NCBI GenBank assembly: GCA_023228765.1
Contig: JALOAM010000101.1
Location: 1-11,271, forward strand
Reading direction: 5' to 3'
Length of the DNA: 11,271 nucleotides
Source of the DNA: Dehalococcoidia bacterium
Lineage (GTDB): Bacteria; Chloroflexota; Dehalococcoidia; UBA2979
The notes beneath the pieces were generated by a model. That model saw only the letters and a program-made list of their open reading frames with translations, did not search any database and had not been told where the DNA came from. Positions 5,781 to 11,271 of this stretch are shown piece after piece. The translations under genes were made by a program, and so were the position numbers. Within the stretch, counting starts at the first letter, position 1, and every line of letters begins with the position of its first letter.

Positions 5781-6160
5781 GCGTCCCCGCGTCGTTCGAG
5801 GTCAGTCGGCTCATCGACCAGCCTCGCGTGGACCGCTACGCCGTGGCGGCCCGCGACCCCAACCCGATCCACCGCGAGACGCCCGAGGCGTACGAGGGCC
5901 CGTTCGGCCAGCCCGTCGCCCACGGGATGATCGTCCTCGGCATGGTCTCGGAGGCCATGACGCAGGCCTTCGGGCCGGCCTGGGCGGAGACGGGGACCGT
6001 GAAGGTCCGCTGGCGCACGCCCGGCCTCACCCCGTTCACGGCCACCGCCCGCGCGGAGCTCAAGAAGGACGTGGACGGTATCGCCACCTACGACGTCACC
6101 TGCACGGACGACCGTGGTGAGACGCTGCTGACCGGCACGGCGACCGTCCGGCACGCTTGA
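5777..6160 (+). CDS. MaoC-type dehydratase/enoyl hydratase, catalytic subunit (HadB-like)
   Basis: This 127-residue hotdog protein has the hydratase-2 active-site motif YAVAARDPNPIHRETPEA (about 21-38), with D27 and H32 as the catalytic pair and N29 conserved. VAHGMIVLGMVSEAM follows, the central helix of the MaoC family. The reaction would be reversible addition of water to a trans-2-enoyl thioester, or dehydration of the (R)-3-hydroxy form. It is short for a self-sufficient enzyme, and it follows a non-catalytic MaoC-N protein, so a heterodimer is likely. The GTG start is fixed by the GTGA overlap with the previous gene. Its TGA stop overlaps a TTG (TTGA) that could start the next gene. Confidence 0.88.
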   Translation: MSVPASFEVSRLIDQPRVDRYAVAARDPNPIHRETPEAYEGPFGQPVAHGMIVLGMVSEAMTQAFGPAWAETGTVKVRWRTPGLTPFTATARAELKKDVDGIATYDVTCTDDRGETLLTGTATVRHA

Positions 6161-6168
6161 GGCCTGTG

Positions 6169-6657
6169 ATGGACGGTGCCGCAATGGACGCCTTCGACCC
6201 CCGTCACTATGACCAGATCTGCTTCGCCTGCGGCGACCGCAACCCCCACGGCCTGCACATGCGCTTTGAGCGCGACCCGGAGGGGCCCGAGGGCGCCATC
6301 GTCTGCCGCTACCAGCCGCGCGAGGCGGACCAGGGCTTCCCGGGCGTCCTCCATGGTGGCGTGCTCTCCACGCTGATGGACGAGGCGATGGCGTGGGCGA
6401 TGTGGGCGAAGTCTCGCGCCCTGGGCGTGACCGCGAAGATGGAGACGCGCTACCGACAGCCCGTCCAGGCCGGCGCACCGCTGACCGTGCACGCCGTGGT
6501 CACCGAGGAACGCGGACGCCGCATGCAGGTGGAAGCCGCGATCGCCGACGCGGAGGGCGCCGTCCTCGTGGAGGCCTCCGCGCTCTTCCTGCGCCTCCCG
6601 CGCGCGGAGGAGGACCGCGTCGCGCAGGCACTCGGCTGGGCGGACATTCCCCGCTAG
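6169..6657 (+). CDS. PaaI-family hotdog thioesterase, last gene of the HxlR operon
   Basis: This protein of about 162 residues contains CFACGDRNPHGLHMRF (C18, C21), a common N-terminal motif of one PaaI/4HBT subgroup, and VLHGGVLSTLMDEAMAWA (from about residue 60) with the HGG oxyanion turn and D71/E72 acidic residues. It should hydrolyse an acyl-CoA or acyl-ACP thioester in the cytoplasm. I chose the ATG at 6169 because GAGG (6159-6162) lies six bases upstream. A TTG at 6157 overlapping the previous stop and an ATG at 6184 are alternatives. Position after a dehydratase pair suggests that it releases or edits an acyl chain processed by those enzymes. The stop TAG lies in the palindrome CCGCTAGCGG, eight bases from the stop of the convergent transporter gene. 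Confidence 0.87.
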   Translation: MDGAAMDAFDPRHYDQICFACGDRNPHGLHMRFERDPEGPEGAIVCRYQPREADQGFPGVLHGGVLSTLMDEAMAWAMWAKSRALGVTAKMETRYRQPVQAGAPLTVHAVVTEERGRRMQVEAAIADAEGAVLVEASALFLRLPRAEEDRVAQALGWADIPR

Positions 6658-6665
6658 CGGTCGAG

Positions 6666-7985
6666 CTAGCCTTCCCTCGTCCGCGTGTCTCCTGCCGGCC
6701 CTGCGAGGGCCTCGACGGGTGGCTCCGTCGTGGGCTCCGAGGGCGTCTCGCGCACTGGTTCGCGTTCCAGCGTCTCGCGCGCGCCGAGGAAGACCAGCGA
6801 TGCGACGCCGATGAGCGCCGCGTTCACACCGAGGGCGACCGCGTACGAGGACCCGTCCGCGACCGCGCCCAGCAGCGGTGGTCCCACCATGAACCCGATG
6901 TCGCCCGATGACCGGTAGAGGCCCATGCCGAGCCCTCGGAGGTGCGGGGGTGAGATGTCTGCGGCGTACGCGGCCGGCGCCGGCCCCGCCATGGCCGTGG
7001 CCACGCCGAGCGCGAGGTTGCCGACGACGAAGATCGTGATGTTCGGCGCCACGGCGACCACGATGAGGGAGAGCGCCACGGCGATCCCGCTCGGGATGAT
7101 CGCCGCCTTGCGGCCCCACCGGTCCGCGACGATCGCGCTCGGTGCGATGAGCAGCGTGTTGATCGCCGCGACCGCGGTGAACAGCAGCCCCAGCTCGCCC
7201 TCGCTGAACCCGAGGTCATCGGAAGCCATCAGCGGGATCACGGTCTGGCGGGACGCGGTGCGCGTGAAGAAGATCGCGAGCGTGACGAACGCCACGGCGA
7301 GGAAGTCCTTCGACGTGACGAACACGACCCACGTGCGCCTCGGACGTTGCTCGCCGGGGAGCACCTCGGCGGGCGAGGGAGGTGGCGGCGCCAGGTGCCT
7401 CGTCTCGGGGAGACGGAGGTACGCGTACACCGTCGCCACGATGGCCATGGTGCCGACGAGGATGAACGGCGCGCGGAGCCCCCAGAGCTCCGCGACGATC
7501 CCGCCGATCGCCGGCCCGATCGCGACGCCGAGGAGCAGTGCGCCCTGGTTCGTCCCGATGAACCTCGCCCGCGTTGCCGGCGTCGAGATGTCCGTCAGGT
7601 AGATCTGGACGCCCGTCATGTACATCGCGGACCCGGCGCCCGCGATGAACCTCCACGCCAGCAGTTGCACGATGTCCCCGGCGAACCCGGACCCGTACAT
7701 GCCGACGGCCGTGACGAGGGGGCCCGAGATCAGCAGCAGTCGCCGCCCGTACTTGTCCGAGAGGATCCCCAGCGGCACGTTGAGGATCAGTCGTGCGAGC
7801 GCGAAGAATGAGAGCGTGAGCCCAATCATCGCCGCGCCCACCCCGAGGTTCTTCGCGAACAGCGGGAGCACTGGCGAGATCACGCCCTGCCCGGCCATCA
7901 CCAGCACTGTGGAGATGCTGATCATGAGGAGTTGTTCGTGCTCTCGAAGCGGTCCGAGGGCACGCGCGATGGGCCGGAAGATCAA
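6666..7985 (-). CDS. MFS transporter, DHA1 drug:H+ antiporter-like
   Basis: This 439-residue protein has about twelve transmembrane segments. Motif A is seen in both halves: GILSDKYGRR (about 73-82) and VADRWGRK (about 286-293). GVAIGPAIGG (about 153-162) resembles motif C of the proton-driven exporters. A charged, Pro-rich loop (about 195-217) separates the halves. The protein should export a small molecule, using the proton gradient, across the cytoplasmic membrane; the substrate is unknown. The start is a TTG at 7983-7985, chosen because GGAGG (minus strand, 7996-7992) lies six bases upstream. The first ATG in frame is 20 codons later, close to the first membrane segment, and is the alternative. 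The gene is convergent with the hotdog operon and divergent from the PhzF gene. Confidence 0.88.
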   Translation of the reverse strand: MIFRPIARALGPLREHEQLLMISISTVLVMAGQGVISPVLPLFAKNLGVGAAMIGLTLSFFALARLILNVPLGILSDKYGRRLLLISGPLVTAVGMYGSGFAGDIVQLLAWRFIAGAGSAMYMTGVQIYLTDISTPATRARFIGTNQGALLLGVAIGPAIGGIVAELWGLRAPFILVGTMAIVATVYAYLRLPETRHLAPPPPSPAEVLPGEQRPRRTWVVFVTSKDFLAVAFVTLAIFFTRTASRQTVIPLMASDDLGFSEGELGLLFTAVAAINTLLIAPSAIVADRWGRKAAIIPSGIAVALSLIVVAVAPNITIFVVGNLALGVATAMAGPAPAAYAADISPPHLRGLGMGLYRSSGDIGFMVGPPLLGAVADGSSYAVALGVNAALIGVASLVFLGARETLEREPVRETPSEPTTEPPVEALAGPAGDTRTREG

Positions 7986-8041
7986 GCGCCGCCTCCGTCA
8001 CCTGCGGGCCGGTGTCGTGTGGTCGCGGTGAGCGTGGGCGG

Positions 8042-8047
8042 ATTCTA
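8042..8047 (-). promoter_or_regulatory. Candidate -10 element TAGAAT of the MFS gene
   Basis: On the minus strand TAGAAT would start transcription near 8035 and give a leader of about 50 bases. Just upstream of it is a 6-bp inverted repeat (CAGCGC/GCGCTG, 8051-8069 on plus coordinates) in the -35 region; a true -35 hexamer is not evident. Confidence 0.4.
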
Positions 8048-8111
8048 CGCCAGCGCGGCGTATGCGCTGCCTCAGTGGTTGTCGGAGGAACGGACGCGAA
8101 CGCGGAGCAGA

Positions 8112-8170
8112 CCCCCACCCCAACCTTCTCCCGCTTCGCGAACGAGGAGGTCAGAGAGCAGGGGCGGGGG
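8112..8170. repeat. REP-like imperfect palindromic element
   Basis: The outer arms CCCCCACCCC (8112-8121) and GGGGCGGGGG (8161-8170) pair with one mismatch. Inside, CCTTCTC (8124-8130) pairs with GAGGAGG (8144-8150) through one G-U pair, and CGC-TTC-GCG forms the tip. The composition and layout resemble the abundant CCCTCACCC...CTCTCCC...GGGAGAGGG intergenic repeats of GC-rich genomes. Only one copy is in the window, so its repetitive nature is inferred. Confidence 0.5.
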
Positions 8171-8214
8171 ACTGCCTCGCTCCTGCAGGACGCCTCTCCG
8201 AGAGCGCCATTCCC

Positions 8215-8236
8215 TCGCCACCTTCGAGGGTGGCGA
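8215..8236. promoter_or_regulatory. Inverted repeat TCGCCACC-N6-GGTGGCGA before the PhzF gene
   Basis: These are exact 8-bp arms with a six-base spacer, ending one base before the candidate -10 hexamer TACCCT. The placement fits an operator that overlaps the -35 region. No regulator that binds it can be named. Confidence 0.4.
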
Positions 8237-8237
8237 C

Positions 8238-8243
8238 TACCCT
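8238..8243 (+). promoter_or_regulatory. Candidate -10 element TACCCT of the PhzF gene
   Basis: Transcription would begin near 8250, giving a leader of about 36 bases. The leader contains GGAGG at 8261-8265 and GGAGGG at 8270-8275, the latter ten bases before the GTG at 8286. Confidence 0.35.
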
Positions 8244-8285
8244 CGTCGCTTCACGTCACCGGAGGCGCTGGAGGGCACTACGACC

Positions 8286-9197
8286 GTGGCCGAGTACCGC
8301 TACCTGCACTACGACGTCTTCACCGACACCCGGTTCGAGGGCAATCCCCTCGCCGTGCTGCCGGACGCCCGAGGGCTCTTGACGGACCAGATGCAGGCGA
8401 TCGCCCGGGAGATGGCGTTCTCCGAGACGACGTTCGTGCTGCCGTCGGAGGCCGGGGGGACGGACGTGCGGATGCGGATCTTCACGCCGGGGGCGGAGTT
8501 GCCGATGGCGGGCCATCCGACGATCGGCAGTACGTTCGCCCTCGCACGGGAGGGGGTGATCCGGGCCGGAACCGCGCGCTTCGTGTTCGGCCTCGGCGTG
8601 GGGCCGACGCCCGTGGACCTCACGTGGGAGGGCGATGCGCTCGCGTTCGCGTGGATGACGCAGCGTGCGCCGGAGTTCGGCGCGGCATTCGAGGACGCCG
8701 CGGTGCGGGCCGAGGTCGCACGCGCGGTGGGCCTCGATGCTGGCGACCTGATCGAGGGCGTGCCGGTGCAGGTGGTGTCGACCGGCGTCCCGTTCGTGTT
8801 CCTCCCGATCCGGACGCGCGAGGCCGTGGACCGCGCCGCGCCAGACCTCGAGGCGATGCGCCGAGTCGCGGCGGCGCACGGACTGGACCACTACTACCTG
8901 TTCACACCTGAGCGCGGCGAGCCGGAGGCGACGACGTACAGTCGCATGTTCGCCCCGGTGCTTGGCGTCCCCGAGGATCCCGCGACCGGCGGGGCGTCTG
9001 GGCCGCTCGGCGGCTACCTCGTGCGGTACGGGCTCGTCCCGCCGTCCGAGGCGGGTGCGATCCTCAACCTGCAGGGCGTGGCGATGGGGCGGCCGTCCCG
9101 GATCCATATCGATGTCTCGGGGACGCAGGAGCACGTCGGCCCGGTGCGCGTGGGTGGGCGGTCTGTCCTCGTCGTAACCGGGACGCTCGAGGTCTAA
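8286..9197 (+). CDS. PhzF-family isomerase/epimerase-like protein
   Basis: The protein has 303 residues, normal for the family, with the two-lobed diaminopimelate-epimerase-like fold expected. Landmarks are YLHYDVFTDTRFEGNPLAV at the N-terminus, AFSETTFVLP with the catalytic Glu (E47), GHPTIGS (H77), and RMFAPVLGVPEDPATGGASG (about 220-239), which matches the DPATGSA loop of the second lobe. PhzF of phenazine synthesis isomerises a dihydro-hydroxyanthranilate; most relatives have no known substrate, and no phenazine genes are present here, so only the fold and chemistry class are predicted. The open frame extends upstream to 7932, but the family N-terminus matches from the GTG at 8286, which has GGAGGG upstream. 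It is divergent from the MFS gene and convergent with alanine dehydrogenase. Confidence 0.9.
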   Translation: MAEYRYLHYDVFTDTRFEGNPLAVLPDARGLLTDQMQAIAREMAFSETTFVLPSEAGGTDVRMRIFTPGAELPMAGHPTIGSTFALAREGVIRAGTARFVFGLGVGPTPVDLTWEGDALAFAWMTQRAPEFGAAFEDAAVRAEVARAVGLDAGDLIEGVPVQVVSTGVPFVFLPIRTREAVDRAAPDLEAMRRVAAAHGLDHYYLFTPERGEPEATTYSRMFAPVLGVPEDPATGGASGPLGGYLVRYGLVPPSEAGAILNLQGVAMGRPSRIHIDVSGTQEHVGPVRVGGRSVLVVTGTLEV

Positions 9198-9199
9198 CG

Positions 9200-9238
9200 G
9201 CAGCCGGAGCGGGGCGGCCTCAGTCCGCCCGTGGCTGC
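9200..9238. terminator. Possible bidirectional terminator between the PhzF and alanine dehydrogenase genes
   Basis: A nested GC-rich structure has outer arms GCAGCC (9200-9205) and GGCTGC (9233-9238), and inner arms GGGCGG (9212-9217) and CCGCCC (9225-9230), around a seven-base loop. It covers the 22-base gap between convergent genes and the last codons of the minus-strand gene. It lacks T-tracts and has an asymmetric internal loop, so it is tentative. Confidence 0.4.
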
Positions 9239-10347
9239 ATCGCGTCCGCCAGCGGCACGTACTCATAGCCGAGGGCGGTCGCGACGGCGGGATGTGTCAC
9301 CTGGCCGCGCCACACGTTCACCCCGTGCGCGAGGGCGGCGTTGCGGCGGACCGCTTCCTCGACGCCCAGGTTCGCCATCGCGAGGGCGTAGGGGAGAGTG
9401 AGTCCGGCGAGCACGCGCGAGGAGGTGCGCGGGACCGCGCCGGGCATGTTCGGCACGGCGTAGTGGACGACGCCTTCCTCGACGTACGTCGGCGTGACGT
9501 GGTCGGTGGCGTGCGTCGTCTCGATGCAGCCGCCCTGATCGACGGCGACGTCGACGATGACCGAGCCCTGCGGCATCGAGCGCACCATCTCTCGGGTGAC
9601 CACGATGGGGGCGCGCTGGCCCTCGACAAGGACAGCGCCGATCACGAGGTCCGCCGTGCGGATGCGGTCCGCGATCGCCTTCGGGGACGAGAGGATCGTC
9701 TCGACGCGCCCGTGGTGCTCACGGTCGAGCTCGCGGAGCTGGTCCTCCGCGATCGAGGCGACCGTGACGCGCGCGCCGAGGCCCATCGCCTGCCGGACCG
9801 CGTTCGCACCGACGTTCCCGGACCCGATGACCAGGACGTGTCCCGGAGGCGCGCCGGGCACGCCGCCCAACAGCAGTCCTCGGCCGGGGCCGGGCTTCTT
9901 GAGGTAGTGCGAGCCGATCTCAACGGCCATCCGGCCGGCGACCTCCGACATCGGCGCGAGGAGCGGAAGGAAGCCGTCCGGGTGGCGGACCGTCTCGAAC
10001 GCGATCGCGATGCAGCCGGCGTCGATGATCGCCTGGGCCACCTTCGGCGCGGCGGCGAGGTGGAGGTAGGTGAAGATCACCTGGCCGGGGCGCATCCGCT
10101 CCCACTCCGGCTCCAGGGGCTCCTTTACCTTCACGATGAGGTCCGCGCGCTGCCAGACCTCCACCGCAGCGGCCACCATCTCCGCGCCGGCGTCCCGGTA
10201 GTCCTCGTCCATGTAGTGGGAGCCCTCGCCGGCTCCGTTCTGGATGAGGACCTGGTGGTGGGAAGCGACGAGGGCCGCGACGGACTCCGGGGTGAGGCCG
10301 ACCCGGTACTCCTCGGTCTTGATCTCCGTGACGCAGCCGACGATCAC
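9220..10347 (-). CDS. ald: Alanine dehydrogenase
   Basis: This 375-residue enzyme should interconvert L-alanine with pyruvate and ammonia using a nicotinamide cofactor, in the cytoplasm, probably as a hexamer. Conserved residues are present: R15, K75 (KVKEP), H96 (TYLHLA), D270 (DVAVDQGG) and N300 (VPNMPGAVPRTS), plus the dinucleotide motif GSGNVG (about 175-180) and the LLLGGVPG turn. The residue at the end of the second Rossmann strand, normally an Asp that binds the NAD ribose (VTVLDIN in the mycobacterial enzyme), is Ser198 here (VTVASIA), which may alter cofactor choice. The start is a GTG preceded by AGGAG at seven bases (minus strand, 10359-10355). A partial formyltransferase-fold gene lies 73 bases upstream on the same strand, but a promoter candidate lies between them. 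Confidence 0.93.
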   Translation of the reverse strand: MIVGCVTEIKTEEYRVGLTPESVAALVASHHQVLIQNGAGEGSHYMDEDYRDAGAEMVAAAVEVWQRADLIVKVKEPLEPEWERMRPGQVIFTYLHLAAAPKVAQAIIDAGCIAIAFETVRHPDGFLPLLAPMSEVAGRMAVEIGSHYLKKPGPGRGLLLGGVPGAPPGHVLVIGSGNVGANAVRQAMGLGARVTVASIAEDQLRELDREHHGRVETILSSPKAIADRIRTADLVIGAVLVEGQRAPIVVTREMVRSMPQGSVIVDVAVDQGGCIETTHATDHVTPTYVEEGVVHYAVPNMPGAVPRTSSRVLAGLTLPYALAMANLGVEEAVRRNAALAHGVNVWRGQVTHPAVATALGYEYVPLADAMQPRAD

Positions 10348-10365
10348 CGGCCAGCTCCTGTCCCG

Positions 10366-10383
10366 CGCACCGACGCCGGTGCG
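10366..10383. promoter_or_regulatory. Inverted repeat in the ald leader
   Basis: CGCACCG-ACGC-CGGTGCG is an exact 7-bp inverted repeat. If transcription starts near 10385 as the -10 candidate implies, it forms a hairpin at the very 5' end of the ald mRNA, about seven bases before the Shine-Dalgarno sequence; as DNA it could be a repressor site. Confidence 0.4.
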
Positions 10384-10391
10384 GACGATCG

Positions 10392-10397
10392 AGCGTA
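10392..10397 (-). promoter_or_regulatory. Candidate -10 element TACGCT of ald
   Basis: On the minus strand TACGCT lies 45 bases before the GTG start and would give a leader of about 37 bases. The same hexamer precedes the glutamate synthase gene. No -35 consensus is visible in the short gap after the upstream gene. Confidence 0.4.
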
Positions 10398-10420
10398 GAG
10401 GCCCAACGCGTAGCGCGCTG

Positions 10421-11271
10421 TCACGCGCGCTCCAGCACGTCCCCGACCTGCAGGACGTCCGCCGCGCTGGTCTTCGGCCCGCCGTCCTTCTGCACGCGGT
10501 CGATGTGCACTGAGCCGCCGATCGCGGCGACCTCGACGCTGCCGTCGGCCGTGGCGATGACCGTCCCCGGGGGCTGGTCCGGGTGCCCGGGACGCCAGTG
10601 CGAGCCGAACAGCCGCACCACGGAGCCGCGGAGGTTGGCCCAGGCGCCCGGCTGCGGGTCCGAGCCCCGGATCACGTTGTGCACCACCGTGCCGTGCTGC
10701 ATCCAGTCGACCCGAGCGTGCTCCGCCGCAGCGGGCGGCTCGTACGTCGCGATGGACTCATCCTGCGGCTCGCGGGGCGCTTCGCCCTCGCGCACGAGGC
10801 GGACCGCCTCCACGAGCGCCTCGACGCCCATGGGGTACAGCCGGTCGAAGTAGAGCGAGCCGACGGAGTCGTCCGGCCCAATCTCGATCTCGCGCTGGAG
10901 GAGCACCGGCCCGGTGTCGATCCCCTCGTCGACCCAGAAGATCGTGAGCCCGGACCTCGATGCTCCCGACATAATCGCCCAGTTCATGGCCGTCCGGCCC
11001 CGATGGGCGGGGAGCAGGGACGGGTGGTACTGGATCGCGCCGTAGGTCGCTGCCTCCAGCACGCGCTTCCGCACGATGTCCGTGACGAAGGCGAAGACCA
11101 GCAGGTCCGGCTTCAGCTCGACGAACTGCTGGAACGGCTCGTCCTGCCGCAGCGAGGGCGTCTCGATGACGGGGATGCGCTTCTCGACCGCGACCTCGAA
11201 CAGCGGGTCCGGGCGGCTGCCGGCGCGCGGCGTGGAGACCCCCACCATCTCCTCGCCAGCCTCGAGCAGGG
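10421..11271 (-). CDS. Formyltransferase-fold enzyme, 10-formyl-THF hydrolase (ALDH1L N-domain)-like; N-terminus outside window
   Basis: The gene is 5'-truncated: 282 residues are visible, starting LLEAGEEMVGVSTP, with perhaps 30-40 missing. The catalytic core reads YHPSLLPAHRG (visible residues 81-91, H82) and IFWVDEGIDTG (110-120, D118), the His/Asp pair of methionyl-tRNA formyltransferase, GART and 10-formyltetrahydrofolate hydrolases. Several segments (FWVDEGIDTGPVLLQ, VEAVRLVREGEAPR, ATYEPP, HNVIRGSDPQPGAW) resemble the N-terminal hydrolase domain of 10-formyl-THF dehydrogenase more than bacterial Fmt. The position that is Asn in Fmt (NVH) is Gln here (QYH). A C-terminal OB-like domain follows and the protein ends without an aldehyde dehydrogenase domain. 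It would act on a formyl-folate; hydrolysis, tRNA formylation and formyl transfer to another amine are all possible. The internal ATG at 11248 is not a credible start. Confidence 0.82.
   Translation of the reverse strand, partial: LLEAGEEMVGVSTPRAGSRPDPLFEVAVEKRIPVIETPSLRQDEPFQQFVELKPDLLVFAFVTDIVRKRVLEAATYGAIQYHPSLLPAHRGRTAMNWAIMSGASRSGLTIFWVDEGIDTGPVLLQREIEIGPDDSVGSLYFDRLYPMGVEALVEAVRLVREGEAPREPQDESIATYEPPAAAEHARVDWMQHGTVVHNVIRGSDPQPGAWANLRGSVVRLFGSHWRPGHPDQPPGTVIATADGSVEVAAIGGSVHIDRVQKDGGPKTSAADVLQVGDVLERA

Larger units (their letters stand above)
7986..8285. other. 300-base divergent intergenic region
   Basis: This gap separates the start codons of the MFS and PhzF genes. It holds a promoter candidate for each gene, the MFS ribosome-binding site (7992-7996), a REP-like palindromic element (8112-8170), a small perfect palindrome TCCTGCAGGA (8181-8190), and an inverted repeat next to the PhzF promoter (8215-8236). 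Open frames run through it, but none has family resemblance, so I see no gene here. Confidence 0.7.

Noticed and set aside
8181..8190. TCCTGCAGGA palindrome as an operator
   Set aside because: It is a simple 10-base palindrome far from both -10 candidates, with no second copy.
7932..8285. N-terminal extension of the PhzF protein overlapping the MFS gene start
   Set aside because: The translated region is low complexity and has no family match; PhzF homology begins at the GTG at 8286.
9292..10398. Long plus-strand open frame antisense to alanine dehydrogenase
   Set aside because: It is a shadow frame rich in Arg, Asp and His with no motif, while the minus-strand frame has all alanine dehydrogenase residues.
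1..11271. Defence island, prophage, CRISPR array or integrated element
   Set aside because: No integrase, transposase, restriction, toxin-antitoxin or Cas-like protein and no spaced direct repeats were found; all genes have the composition and layout of core or metabolic genes.

Overview
This is an ordinary-looking stretch of GC-rich bacterial chromosome, densely packed with housekeeping and accessory-metabolism genes. The best guess for the host is a Chloroflexota bacterium, perhaps of the Dehalococcoidia. The reasons are the high GC, the homotetrameric-type glutamate synthase gene, and above all a secreted protein of a kind I associate with Chloroflexota: a W..GCLG...C..ALVDGY..W module, a 'PAFANAGFF..G.I.AGT' C-terminal module and a Thr/Pro tail. 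A high-GC actinobacterium cannot be excluded. There is no rRNA, tRNA, CRISPR array, transposase, integrase or phage gene, and I found no convincing undescribed defence or mobile system.

Left part (1-4171, all plus strand). The window opens with the tail of a Zn/Mn-type ABC transporter ATPase, overlapping its ABC-3 permease by one base. A PaaI-type hotdog thioesterase follows, probably translated from a leaderless mRNA. Next are an iron-sulfur flavoprotein of the glutamate synthase small-subunit/homotetrameric GltA group and a secreted protein of unknown function with a low-complexity C-terminal tail.

Middle (4199-6657, plus strand). A perfect 17-bp hairpin precedes a BCP/AhpE-type peroxiredoxin. 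A perfect 21-bp hairpin then precedes a four-gene operon: an HxlR-family regulator, a MaoC-N/FAS1-like dehydratase, a MaoC dehydratase and a PaaI-type thioesterase. The reading frames overlap or nearly touch (ATGA, GTGA, TTGA junctions), so this looks like one regulated acyl-thioester cassette made of three small hotdog enzymes.

Right part (6666-11271). A DHA1-type MFS exporter (minus strand, TTG start) is convergent with the operon and divergent from a PhzF-family isomerase (plus strand). The 300-base gap between them holds two opposed promoters and a palindromic REP-like element. PhzF is convergent with a minus-strand alanine dehydrogenase. Upstream of that lies the 5'-truncated gene of a formyltransferase-fold enzyme closest to the N-terminal hydrolase domain of 10-formyltetrahydrofolate dehydrogenase.

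Regulatory pattern. Eight genes that start a transcription unit have a TAnnnT hexamer at a sensible distance upstream, with no clear -35 box. Several have an inverted or direct repeat in the space just upstream of that hexamer. Promoter calls are by eye and should be treated as candidates. Most functional calls rest on recognised motifs; substrates are generally not known.
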